Shown here: positions 1-6,590 of the stretch, piece after piece
Layout of the letters: each line of letters starts with the position of its first letter
Numbering within the stretch: the first letter of the stretch is position 1
NCBI GenBank assembly: GCA_947647615.1
Contig: CANSKS010000016.1
Span: forward strand, 1 to 50,905
Source: an uncultured Neglectibacter sp.
GTDB lineage: Bacteria; Bacillota; Clostridia; Oscillospirales; Acutalibacteraceae
Reading direction: 5' to 3'
Length of the DNA: 50,905 bases
Translations under genes and position numbers: made by a program
The notes under the pieces: generated by a model
What the model was told of the DNA's origin: nothing
The model's database searches: none
Seen by the model: only the letters and a program-made list of their open reading frames with translations

Positions 1-338
1 AGTTTTCCAGCCGCATGAAAGACTATTACGATATTTATTATCTTGCCAATAAGTTCGATTTTGACAGCACGGTGTTGACCGAAGCACTTAGGAAAACCTT
101 TGTGAACCGTGAACACAATTTTACGGTAGAACAGTTTGAACAAGTTATAAGCTTCGATGAAGATACAGCAATGCAGAAGAAATGGAAAGCTTTTGTCCGT
201 AAAATCGACACGAAAACAGATGACTACAGTACCGTGATGAAAACAATAAAAGCCTTCCTGACAAAACCGTTTACAGCGGCGGTTGGAGACAAAAAATTTA
301 CTAAAAAATGGTCTGCCAATAATGGTGAGTGGATGTAA
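1..338 (+). CDS. AbiEii/AbiGii-type nucleotidyltransferase toxin, C-terminal part
   Basis: The frame is open from base 3, so the gene starts before the window and only about 111 C-terminal residues are visible. The opening residues SSRMKDYYDIYYL match the conserved helix late in AbiEii nucleotidyltransferase toxins (R-x-KD-x-YD-I). In that family a DNA-polymerase-beta-like fold transfers nucleotides to RNA acceptors, and toxicity is checked by the AbiEi antitoxin encoded just upstream, here off the edge. The catalytic N-terminal half cannot be seen, so activity cannot be judged. It sits in the accessory flank bordering ssrA, which suits a phage-defence or maintenance module on a mobile element. 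Confidence 0.72.
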   Translation, partial: FSSRMKDYYDIYYLANKFDFDSTVLTEALRKTFVNREHNFTVEQFEQVISFDEDTAMQKKWKAFVRKIDTKTDDYSTVMKTIKAFLTKPFTAAVGDKKFTKKWSANNGEWM

Positions 339-354
339 TAGGGGGAATCGTATT

Positions 355-636
355 ATGAGTAATCCAATTATAGACGAATTTGATAAAGCATCCTTGATTA
401 AAGATATAAATGAAAGAGATAGTATTATTTGCAATTATCAAAAATATGGTTTGCTAGATAGAGATGATGCAATTAAAAAAATTCAGGAATTAAGAATAAG
501 CGATAAAGATATACAAAGTTTATATCTACTCAACCACCTAATAAAGGCTCGAATGTTCAGCCGACAAAAAATGATAAGTAAAAAACGGGGTAGCATAGTA
601 CTATCACTGTGCTACCCCGAAACATTTATAACGTAA
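355..636 (+). CDS. Small hypothetical protein, probably truncated
   Basis: I do not recognise this 93-residue product. The ATG at 355 has a GGGGGAA ribosome site 7 bases upstream and lies 16 bases after the AbiEii stop, so the two are probably co-transcribed. The first 70 or so residues are charged and helical, with YGLLDRDDAIKKI loosely recalling a short SHOCT-like helix. The last 20 or so codons read straight through the inverted repeat (586-619) that serves as terminator for the opposing tnpV gene. That makes the C-terminus look accidental, as if the original 3' end had been cut off when the tnpV segment arrived. Confidence 0.45.
   Translation: MSNPIIDEFDKASLIKDINERDSIICNYQKYGLLDRDDAIKKIQELRISDKDIQSLYLLNHLIKARMFSRQKMISKKRGSIVLSLCYPETFIT
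581..619 (-). terminator. Intrinsic terminator of the tnpV segment
   Basis: A perfect 10-bp inverted repeat, CGGGGTAGCA (586-595) and TGCTACCCCG (610-619), with a 14-base loop. On the minus strand it is followed by TTTTT (585-581). It lies 7 bases past the tnpV stop codon. Confidence 0.8.
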
Positions 637-1005
637 TAATCAAATCTTCATTCACGATTTCTGTTGCTCTGCTTAGGATGTTATTCATTTGTGCAACCCA
701 CTTCATTTTATTCTCTGCTTTGAGTTGTTCGGTCACACCTTCACGCTCTGCCATCTGATTTACCAGCCGAAGAAACATGTCTTCTGCTTGCTCGTTAATA
801 TCGGCAAGATAACCATTCAGCTTGCCTCTTGTGAGCAAATTATAGTAATGGACTTTGCGGTATTGTTTTAAGTAGCGTGCGTGCCGTTGTCCCCATACCC
901 CGATTGGCTGTGCTTCTTCTTCGAATAATTTCAAGCAAGGCAAATAATAATCTCTTTGCTTTCGTACCATAAACCATTCTTTTCATTGTAAATCCTGTTT
1001 TCCAT
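626..1005 (-). pseudogene. tnpV: Transposon-encoded protein TnpV, frameshifted
   Basis: The frame ending at 626 carries the typical TnpV body: YYLPCLK, PIGVWGQRHARYL, TRGKLNGYLADI, EREGVTEQLKAENKM and MNNILSRA. The usual N-terminus (MENRIYNEKNGLWYE) is present but in another frame, starting at an ATG at 1005 with a GGAGG site 8 bases upstream. Restoring one A in the run near 948-952 would join them as WYESKRDYYLPC. TnpV is a small accessory protein of Tn4451-like elements whose biochemical role is not settled. Either the gene is dead through a one-base deletion or the assembly lost an A in a homopolymer; the ATG at 970 would give only a shortened product. Confidence 0.8.
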
Positions 1006-1067
1006 TCTGTAATCCTCCAAATGTATTGATTTCTCTACAATCTCAATCATACTGGCTGACTACAACG

Positions 1068-1109
1068 CCAAAGGGAGAAGCTACTTCCTTATGTAGCCTC
1101 TCCCTTTGG
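1068..1109 (-). terminator. Strong hairpin downstream of ssrA
   Basis: An inverted repeat with a 17-base arm on each side: CCAAAGGGAGA (1068-1078) pairs with TCTCCCTTTGG (1099-1109), then one mismatch, then GCTAC with GTAGC. It sits 15 bases beyond the ssrA CCA end. There is no U-tract on the ssrA strand, so it may be a 3' barrier or processing hairpin, or belong to an element end, rather than a classical terminator. Confidence 0.45.
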
Positions 1110-1123
1110 GCTGGTCTTGTTTT

Positions 1124-1505
1124 TGGTGGAGATGGCGGGAATCGAACCCGCGTCCGAAAGATAATTACCAAGGCTTTCTACGAGCGTAGCTTTTGATTTT
1201 AAATTCCCTTGGTCTAACGCCCAAAAGCAGGCTTTGGACTTCGGTAGCCTTTTTTCCGTGACAGGGTTAAAGGCGTGGCCCTGTTCACGTTCACCGCTGG
1301 GTTACGCCTTGGCCCGGGCCGCGGTATTCCCGGGGAAGACGACTGCCTTTAAATTAGGCAGCAACCGCCATATTATTAAAGTTGATAATATTGGAGGTTT
1401 TGTTAGAAGTTTTGTCGTTTAATTTTAAACGTGCGGTTTTTGAGCGGTCCGCCCCGCTGCTCGCTTACCAAGGCTTTTATCCCCCGTCGAAACCTTTACA
1501 TCCCC
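1124..1505 (-). ncRNA. ssrA: tmRNA
   Basis: Transfer-messenger RNA that frees stalled ribosomes with SmpB. The 3' end (1124-1155) shows a T-arm GGTTCGATTCC and CCA, and its acceptor strand CATCTCC pairs with GGGGATG at the 5' end (1505-1499), giving about 382 nt. The 5' domain has the conserved AAAGGTTTCGACGGGG. The tag frame ends with TAA at 1356-1354. By analogy with Bacillota tmRNAs (resume codon after UAAAC) it begins at GAC 1416, encoding about 20 residues that start DKTSNK and end NNMAVAA. smpB lies just upstream on the same strand, the usual Gram-positive arrangement. Confidence 0.96.
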
Positions 1506-1537
1506 AAATAAAGGGGCTAAGGTTTTTCTTTTGTTTT

Positions 1538-1566
1538 AGTTTAACCTTTCTGCCCCAAAAAATCAA
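1538..1566 (-). promoter_or_regulatory. Sigma-A promoter of ssrA
   Basis: On the minus strand TTGATT (1566-1561) and TAAACT (1543-1538) are separated by 17 bases, 33 bases before the mature tmRNA 5' end. This fits transcription of a short leader later trimmed by RNase P. Confidence 0.7.
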
Positions 1567-1584
1567 GAGGAAAAAACTGTGGCT

Positions 1585-2052
1585 TTATTGGTTCCGCTCT
1601 TTCAGCGCTCGCTGAATATCTCGTTTGGCATCACGGCTGGCAAGATCGGCCCGTTTATCATAAAGCTTTTTGCCCTTACATAGTCCAATTTGTACCTTTA
1701 CACGGGAATCTTTAAAATAGAGGGCCAGCGGGATTAAGGAAAATCCCTGCTGCTTCACCAGTCCATACATCCGCATAATCTCCCGCTTATGCAGCAGCAG
1801 TCTGCGTACTCGCATGGGATCACGGTTAAAAATATTCCCATGCTCATAGGGGCTGATATGGCAGCCATTAAGCAGCATTTCCCCTTTTACCACAGAGCAC
1901 CAGGCATCCTTTAAATTGGCCCTTCCCTGGCGGAGGGATTTTACCTCGGTCCCCACCAGTTCAATACCGGCCTCTATCGATTCCTCTACGAAATAGTCGT
2001 GATAGGCCTTTTTATTCTGGGCGATGAGCTTTCTGCTCTCTTTCGCCGCCAT
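1585..2052 (-). CDS. smpB: SsrA-binding protein SmpB
   Basis: A 155-residue OB-fold RNA-binding protein that carries tmRNA into the A site of stalled ribosomes. Family features are clear: LIAQNKKAYHDYF near the N-terminus, GIELVGTEVKSLRQG, NLKDAW, the HISPYEHGN segment, and a basic C-terminal tail (GKKLYDKRADLASRDAKRDI) that enters the mRNA channel. Length and start (MAAKESRK, with AAAGAAAGGGGG upstream) are normal. It is followed by ssrA on the same strand and preceded by recR with a 35-base gap. Confidence 0.97.
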   Translation of the reverse strand: MAAKESRKLIAQNKKAYHDYFVEESIEAGIELVGTEVKSLRQGRANLKDAWCSVVKGEMLLNGCHISPYEHGNIFNRDPMRVRRLLLHKREIMRMYGLVKQQGFSLIPLALYFKDSRVKVQIGLCKGKKLYDKRADLASRDAKRDIQRALKERNQ

Positions 2053-2087
2053 AGCAACGCCCCCTTTCTTTGTTTAAAATGTAATGG

Positions 2088-2687
2088 CTAAAGCTCCTGG
2101 CGACCCTCCATAGCCCGCTGCAGCGTGACTTCATCGGCATATTCCAAATCGCCGCCCACCGGGATACCGTAGGCCAAACGGGTTACCTTTACCCCCAAAG
2201 GCTTCAACAGCCGGGAAAGGTACATGGCGGTGGCCTCACCTTCCACAGTGGGGTTCGTTGCCATAATAATTTCTTTTACATTATCGTTTACTCTGCATAA
2301 CAGCTCTTTAATCTTCAACTGGTCAGGCCCGATGCCGGATAAGGGGGAGATAGCGCCGTGGAGCACGTGATACTGGCCGGTGTACTCCCCGGCCCGCTCC
2401 AGAGCGAACACGTCCTTTGGCTCTTCCACCACACAAATGGTGGAGGTATCCCGAACAGCGCTGCGGCACACAGGACACAGGTCTCCATCGGTCAGGTTGC
2501 AGCAGACGTTACAATAGTGTATTTTCTCATGGGCTTCTATGATGGCCTTGGAGAAGCTCTCCGCTTCCGACCTTGTCATTCCCAACACATGATACGCCAA
2601 GCGCTGTGCCGATTTATGTCCTATTCCGGGAAGGCTTTCGAATTTTTCCACCAGCACTTCCAAAGGCGGCACATGATATCCCGCCAT
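2088..2687 (-). CDS. recR: Recombination mediator protein RecR
   Basis: A 199-residue protein that works with RecO and RecF to load RecA at single-strand gaps. The N-terminal helix-hairpin-helix (SLPGIGHKSAQRLAYH), the four-cysteine zinc finger (CNVCCNLTDGDLCPVC, about residues 58-73) and the Toprim domain (ICVVEEPKDVFALE, then ATNPTVEGEATAMYL) appear in the expected order. Its ATG shares bases with the ybaB stop (TGATG), so the two are translationally coupled; dnaX-ybaB-recR is a conserved cluster in many bacteria. Confidence 0.97.
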   Translation of the reverse strand: MAGYHVPPLEVLVEKFESLPGIGHKSAQRLAYHVLGMTRSEAESFSKAIIEAHEKIHYCNVCCNLTDGDLCPVCRSAVRDTSTICVVEEPKDVFALERAGEYTGQYHVLHGAISPLSGIGPDQLKIKELLCRVNDNVKEIIMATNPTVEGEATAMYLSRLLKPLGVKVTRLAYGIPVGGDLEYADEVTLQRAMEGRQEL

Positions 2688-3037
2688 CAGAACATCCCCG
2701 GAATGTTCATTCCGCCGGAAAGTGCGGACATTTTTTCTTCCTTTTCCTGGGCGGCGGCCCGCAATGCCTCATTGACCGCGGCCGTCACCAGATCTCCCAG
2801 CATTTCGGCATCCTCCGGGTCTATCACCTCTGGTTTGATCTCTACCGTTTTTACCTCCATTTTACCGGTAACGGTAGCTTTCACCGCATCGCCGCCAGAG
2901 GTGGCGGAATATTCCTTTTCTTCCAGCTCGGCAGTTACTGCCTCCATCTGTTCCTGCATTTTCTGGGCTTGACGGGCCAACTGCTGTAAATTGGCGGCCC
3001 CTCCACCGCCATATCCCTGGGGAAGTCTTGCTTTCAT
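2687..3037 (-). CDS. ybaB: YbaB/EbfC nucleoid-associated protein
   Basis: A 116-residue DNA-binding protein that dimerises into a tweezer shape. The coiled N-terminal helix (LQQLARQAQKMQEQMEAVTAELEE) and the sheet core (YSATSGGDAVKATVTGKMEVKTVEI, then DAEMLGDLVTAAVNEALR) match the family. A glycine-rich segment (GYGGGGA) precedes the first helix. It sits between dnaX and recR, its usual place, and overlaps recR by the TGATG junction. Confidence 0.94.
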   Translation of the reverse strand: MKARLPQGYGGGGAANLQQLARQAQKMQEQMEAVTAELEEKEYSATSGGDAVKATVTGKMEVKTVEIKPEVIDPEDAEMLGDLVTAAVNEALRAAAQEKEEKMSALSGGMNIPGMF

Positions 3038-3063
3038 AGGTAATTCATCCTTTCTTTATGTTA

Positions 3064-4797
3064 TCATTTCTCGTTTTCCACGCTGTCCGGTTCTTCCCAA
3101 ACCTCAATGCCAAGATCTCTGGCACGACGCTCCAAGTCATCCAAAAAATCGGAAGCTTCTTCTTGAGCCGGGCGCCGGTAAGGCCCCAACTTATAGACCC
3201 GGCCTGTCACATTGCGCACGGCTTCCCGGACAAAATTGCGCTGCTCCGGCAGCTTTAACAGGTCAAAAGCAAACTCCGGGGCGTCGATTAGCATATAGTC
3301 GCCGTTGACGTAAGCGGAAGAGCCAGCAAAGGCCATGGCCACACTTTTGGCGTTCCCCTTGATAGCTTGTAAAATCTCCGGCCAATCCAAAAAACGCTGG
3401 GCGGAAGCAGAAAGCTTCAAGCCCAAATCTTCCCCGGCGGGCTGAGGCGGAAGAGAGCTGCGGGCAGGCGGGGCGGAGACAGACGGCTTTATGGGAGGCG
3501 CTTCCCCTTCCTCCGGTGGAGGAGGGAGATCCTCGAAAGAGGGCTGCCGCTCCGGTTCCGAAAGGCTCTCTTCCTGGAGCTGTTGTTCCGGTTCCTTCTC
3601 CTGCACCGCCAAAAACTTTCTAAATTCCGGAGACTTCTCAAGCTCCGAAGGCATTTTGCGAGGCATCCCGCTTTCCAATGCTTCCAAGCGCCGGAGCAGC
3701 GCTTCCGGGGAAGTGTCCAGTTCGGGGGAGCAAAGCCGCACAAAAGCCATTTCCAGCTCTGCCCGCTGGTTGCGGTACCGCATTTTCTGTAAGGTTTCCT
3801 CAAAAGTATCTAACCCATGTAAAATGGTGGGGAGCGTCATAGAAAGTGCTTTTTTTGTCATGGCTTCCAGCTCCTGGCCGGAAACTGCCAAAAGAGCGGA
3901 AGGATCCTTCATGGTCTTGATGAGCATAAGGCCCCGGAAATATTCCGTCATTTCCTCGCAAAGGCGGGTCATATCTTTCGATTCCCGGTACAGGGAATCG
4001 ACGAGCTCCAAGGCCTTGGCGGCAGCACCGGTTATAATGGCCTCGGTAAAGGCAGGAAGATAATCCCTGGCCGCCACCCCTGCCGTTTCGCTGACAACCT
4101 CCAGAGTCACATGCCGGTCACGGCCCAAGCACTGATCCAACAGGGAAAGGGCATCCCGTAAGGCCCCATCGGCGATCCGAGCAATCAACAGGGCGGCTTC
4201 CCAATCCAACTGGGCCTCTTCCAGCCGGGCCACCTTTTGCAGCCTCTCTCCTATAGCCTCCGGGGCAATCCGTTTAAAATCGAACCGCTGGCAGCGGGAA
4301 AGTATGGTGGGAAGCAGTTTGTGTACCTCTGTGGTGGCCAAAATGAAAATCACATGGGCAGGGGGCTCCTCCAAGGTTTTCAGCAAGGCATTGAAAGCCG
4401 CCACAGAAAGCATGTGTACCTCGTCAATGATGTACACCCGATATTTTGCGGTAGCAGGGGTAAAGTTAGATTCCTCAATCAGCGCTCGGATGCTATCTAC
4501 TCCATTATTGCTGGCCGCATCGATTTCTACCACATCCAAAATAGAGCCGGTTTCCAGGCCCTGGCAAATCTCACATTTACCGCAGGGGTCTCCGTTTTGC
4601 AGGTCCAGGCAGTTGACGGCCCGGGAAAGAATTTTGGCACAGGTAGTTTTTCCGGTGCCCCGGGAACCGGTAAACAAATAGGCATGGGATATTCTGCCCT
4701 GCATCAGCTCGTTTTTCAGCGTGACCGTCACTTGAGGCTGCCCCACTACATCGGCAAAATATTGCGGACGGTATTTCCGATAAAGCACCTTATACAC
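3064..4797 (-). CDS. dnaX: DNA polymerase III subunit gamma/tau
   Basis: The AAA+ clamp-loader subunit, 577 residues. It shows YKVLYRKYRPQYFADVVGQ at the N-terminus, Walker A GSRGTGKTT, a zinc module (C-x8-C-x2-C-x2-C, from NCLDLQNGDPCGKCEIC), Walker B YIIDEVHML, and sensor 1 region ILATTE. An acidic, proline-rich linker (roughly 390-470) leads to a tau-like C-terminal domain. I chose the GTG at 4797 because it has GGGGAGGG 6 bases upstream and gives the conserved N-terminus; an ATG further up would lie inside the SRP RNA. An A7 run at 3856-3850 could permit slippage (see findings). Confidence 0.96.
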   Translation of the reverse strand: MYKVLYRKYRPQYFADVVGQPQVTVTLKNELMQGRISHAYLFTGSRGTGKTTCAKILSRAVNCLDLQNGDPCGKCEICQGLETGSILDVVEIDAASNNGVDSIRALIEESNFTPATAKYRVYIIDEVHMLSVAAFNALLKTLEEPPAHVIFILATTEVHKLLPTILSRCQRFDFKRIAPEAIGERLQKVARLEEAQLDWEAALLIARIADGALRDALSLLDQCLGRDRHVTLEVVSETAGVAARDYLPAFTEAIITGAAAKALELVDSLYRESKDMTRLCEEMTEYFRGLMLIKTMKDPSALLAVSGQELEAMTKKALSMTLPTILHGLDTFEETLQKMRYRNQRAELEMAFVRLCSPELDTSPEALLRRLEALESGMPRKMPSELEKSPEFRKFLAVQEKEPEQQLQEESLSEPERQPSFEDLPPPPEEGEAPPIKPSVSAPPARSSLPPQPAGEDLGLKLSASAQRFLDWPEILQAIKGNAKSVAMAFAGSSAYVNGDYMLIDAPEFAFDLLKLPEQRNFVREAVRNVTGRVYKLGPYRRPAQEEASDFLDDLERRARDLGIEVWEEPDSVENEK

Positions 4798-4840
4798 AGG
4801 CAGCCCTCCCCACACTAAAAATTCCAGAAAAAAACAGCAG

Positions 4841-4972
4841 CCCAGCAAAATAGGGGAACGAACAGGCGACCTGCATCGCCCGGGAACATCCGCTTAATGC
4901 TGCTCGGTTCCCCGCCTGACATGGTTCACGGCGACCCGCCGCGCAGACCTGTCCGCTCCCCTATTTTGCCGC
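4841..4972 (-). ncRNA. ffs: Signal recognition particle RNA
   Basis: On the minus strand the conserved SRP core is visible: GUCAGG, GGAA, AGCAGC and UAAGCG in order within an imperfect long hairpin (about 4870-4925). An outer 13-bp helix closes it (4845-4857 with 4957-4969). SRP RNA binds Ffh and, through FtsY (also in this window), targets membrane proteins. Location directly upstream of dnaX is typical of Bacillota. The exact ends are uncertain; a GC-rich hairpin at 4970-4987 may belong to the 5' leader. Confidence 0.9.
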
Positions 4973-5002
4973 GTGGACTGCCGCGGCCTTTTTCTGTTTG
5001 TT

Positions 5003-5031
5003 ATTATACCTTTTTTCCATTGAAAAAACAA
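5003..5031 (-). promoter_or_regulatory. Sigma-A promoter of the SRP RNA (and dnaX)
   Basis: Minus strand TTGTTT (5031-5026), 17-base spacer, TATAAT (5008-5003), with a start expected near 4996. It overlaps the oppositely directed promoter of the acetyltransferase gene. Confidence 0.75.
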
Positions 5032-5048
5032 GAGGAAATTGTTATGAT
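5020..5048 (+). promoter_or_regulatory. Sigma-A promoter of the 5078 acetyltransferase gene
   Basis: TTGAAA (5020-5025), 17-base spacer, TATGAT (5043-5048), about 30 bases before the ATG. Its -35 element is interleaved with that of the divergent SRP RNA promoter. Confidence 0.75.
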
Positions 5049-5077
5049 GGGAAAGAACAAAAAAGGAGGGCCATATT

Positions 5078-5587
5078 ATGAAAATCCGAAAAGCCACCAT
5101 GCAAGACCTGCCCGCTATTGGACAGCTTTACGCCTATGCCAAGGCCGCCCTGAAAGCCGCCGGCGTGGACCAATGGCAGGAGCCGGGGGGCTACCCCCAG
5201 GAGGCGGATGCCCAAAAGGATATCGAAAACGGGACCGGATATGTGCTTACAGAAGGAGAAGAAGTGGTGGCCTATGCCTGCCTGGCCTTTGGCCGGGAAC
5301 CCACCTACGAAACCATAGAGGGCGCTTGGCAAAAGGAGGTCCCCTGCTACGGCTTCCTACACCGCATCGCCGTGCTCCCCAAGGCAAAGGGGAAAGGCGC
5401 CGCCGGGCTCATGTTCAACGAACTGAAGCGCCAGGCAAGAGAACGGGGCGTCACAGTTCTCCGAGGCGATACCCACCGGGACAACGCCCCCATGCAGCGG
5501 GTAATGGAAAAAAATGGTCTTTTATACCGGGGAATCATCTACTTGGAAGACGGCTCTCCCCGGCTGGCCTATGAGTGCCTCCTCTGA
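5078..5587 (+). CDS. GNAT-family N-acetyltransferase
   Basis: A 169-residue single-domain GNAT enzyme that would move an acetyl group from acetyl-CoA to an amine. The N-terminal strand MKIRKATMQDLPAIGQLY, central strands (YVLTEGEEVVAYACLAF), motif A with LHRIAVLPKAKGKGAAGLMF (acetyl-CoA pyrophosphate loop), and motif B (GDTHRDNAPMQRVMEKNGL) are in order. The HRDNAPMQR segment is common in GNATs with unknown substrates. It has an AAGGAGGG ribosome site and its own promoter, so it is probably monocistronic; it converges with the NYN gene 13 bases away. Confidence 0.9.
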   Translation: MKIRKATMQDLPAIGQLYAYAKAALKAAGVDQWQEPGGYPQEADAQKDIENGTGYVLTEGEEVVAYACLAFGREPTYETIEGAWQKEVPCYGFLHRIAVLPKAKGKGAAGLMFNELKRQARERGVTVLRGDTHRDNAPMQRVMEKNGLLYRGIIYLEDGSPRLAYECLL

Positions 5588-5600
5588 GCGGTTCCCGAAA

Positions 5601-6443
5601 TCATTTTAAGCGAATATACATTTGCGGCGAACTGTTGCTGTCTTTCCGTTCGCTTTTCAAGTCGAACATGTCCAGAGAATCTAAAAAGGTGGATAGCTTG
5701 GTAAATCCAAAATTCCGCACATCAAAATCGGGGTAACGCTTTCCCAACAAGTTTCCCACCTTGCCCACGATAATCCAATTGTCTTCCTCGGAATTTTCCT
5801 TCACTATTGTCACAAGGGCCTTTCGGATCATGGAAAGGCTGGTCTTGGGTTCTTCCAAAGCGCTTTCCTTTCCTTCCGGTTTGGTTCCCCCGGACTTTGC
5901 TGCCTCTTCTTTCCCCTTGGTCCTGGTGGTAGCCGGTCTCGCCTTGGCAGGTTGCTTTTTCTCTTTTGGCCGTTGCCGTAAAGGCTCTTCTGTCTCCTCC
6001 TCCCCAGCAGCCGCCAGAATATCTAAATATTTAAACTTATTGCAGGCAGAGATAAAGGAATTGGGCGTTTTGCTTTCCCCCATACCAATTACAGTCATGC
6101 CAGATTCCCGTAGCCGGGCTGCTAAACGGGTAAAATCACTGTCGGAAGATACCAAACAGAACCCTTCTACCCGGTCGGAGTAGAGGATGTCCATGGCATC
6201 GATGATCATGGCGGAATCGGTAGAATTTTTCCCCATGGTATAGCTGTACTGCTGAATGGGAAGCACCGAATTATCCAACAAGGCGCTTTTCCAGGAAACC
6301 AAAGAGGGGTTGGTCCAATCCCCATAAATCCGCTTATAGGTAGCCACCCCGTCCTTGGAAATTTCATCTAGAATAAGCTTAATATATTTTACAGAAACAT
6401 TATCGGCATCTATCAGTACTGCAAACCTGCTGTCATTTGCCAT
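5601..6443 (-). CDS. NYN-domain ribonuclease-like protein with C-terminal LOTUS domain
   Basis: A 280-residue protein. The N-terminal NYN (PIN-like) domain keeps the acidic metal-binding residues: VLIDADNVS (about 10-18), NSTDSAMIIDAMDIL (about 73-87) and VSSDSDFTRLAARLRE (about 98-113). A lysine- and proline-rich linker (about 150-200) leads to an OST-HTH/LOTUS-like region (LSMIRKALVTIVKENSEED to the end), a fold that binds RNA. The pairing resembles bacterial relatives of MARF1/LabA and suggests an RNA-processing nuclease; the target is unknown. It has its own consensus promoter and seems monocistronic. Confidence 0.88.
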   Translation of the reverse strand: MANDSRFAVLIDADNVSVKYIKLILDEISKDGVATYKRIYGDWTNPSLVSWKSALLDNSVLPIQQYSYTMGKNSTDSAMIIDAMDILYSDRVEGFCLVSSDSDFTRLAARLRESGMTVIGMGESKTPNSFISACNKFKYLDILAAAGEEETEEPLRQRPKEKKQPAKARPATTRTKGKEEAAKSGGTKPEGKESALEEPKTSLSMIRKALVTIVKENSEEDNWIIVGKVGNLLGKRYPDFDVRNFGFTKLSTFLDSLDMFDLKSERKDSNSSPQMYIRLK

Positions 6444-6481
6444 TGCCAGCCCCGCTTTCCTAAAAATTTCTTTGCTTTTTC

Positions 6482-6510
6482 AGTATAGCTCATCTGAAAG
6501 AAAAAAGCAA
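6482..6510 (-). promoter_or_regulatory. Sigma-A promoter of the NYN-LOTUS gene
   Basis: Minus strand TTGCTT (6510-6505), 17-base spacer, TATACT (6487-6482), ending 39 bases before the ATG at 6443. Confidence 0.65.
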
Positions 6511-6590
6511 ATTTCCCAAGCTCCAAGGCATAACAAGGTCCCCTTTTCCTTTCTAAGCACACCGCCAATTCCGGGCACGGCTGGCCTCAA

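Noticed and set aside
2358-2989. Long plus-strand open frames opposite recR and ybaB
   Set aside because: They are antisense to clearly conserved genes, carry no ribosome site, and resemble nothing; they reflect codon bias of the real genes.
4897-5574. 225-codon plus-strand frame covering SRP RNA and the GNAT gene
   Set aside because: It starts in the SRP RNA and runs in the wrong frame through the GNAT gene, whose own frame has the conserved motifs.
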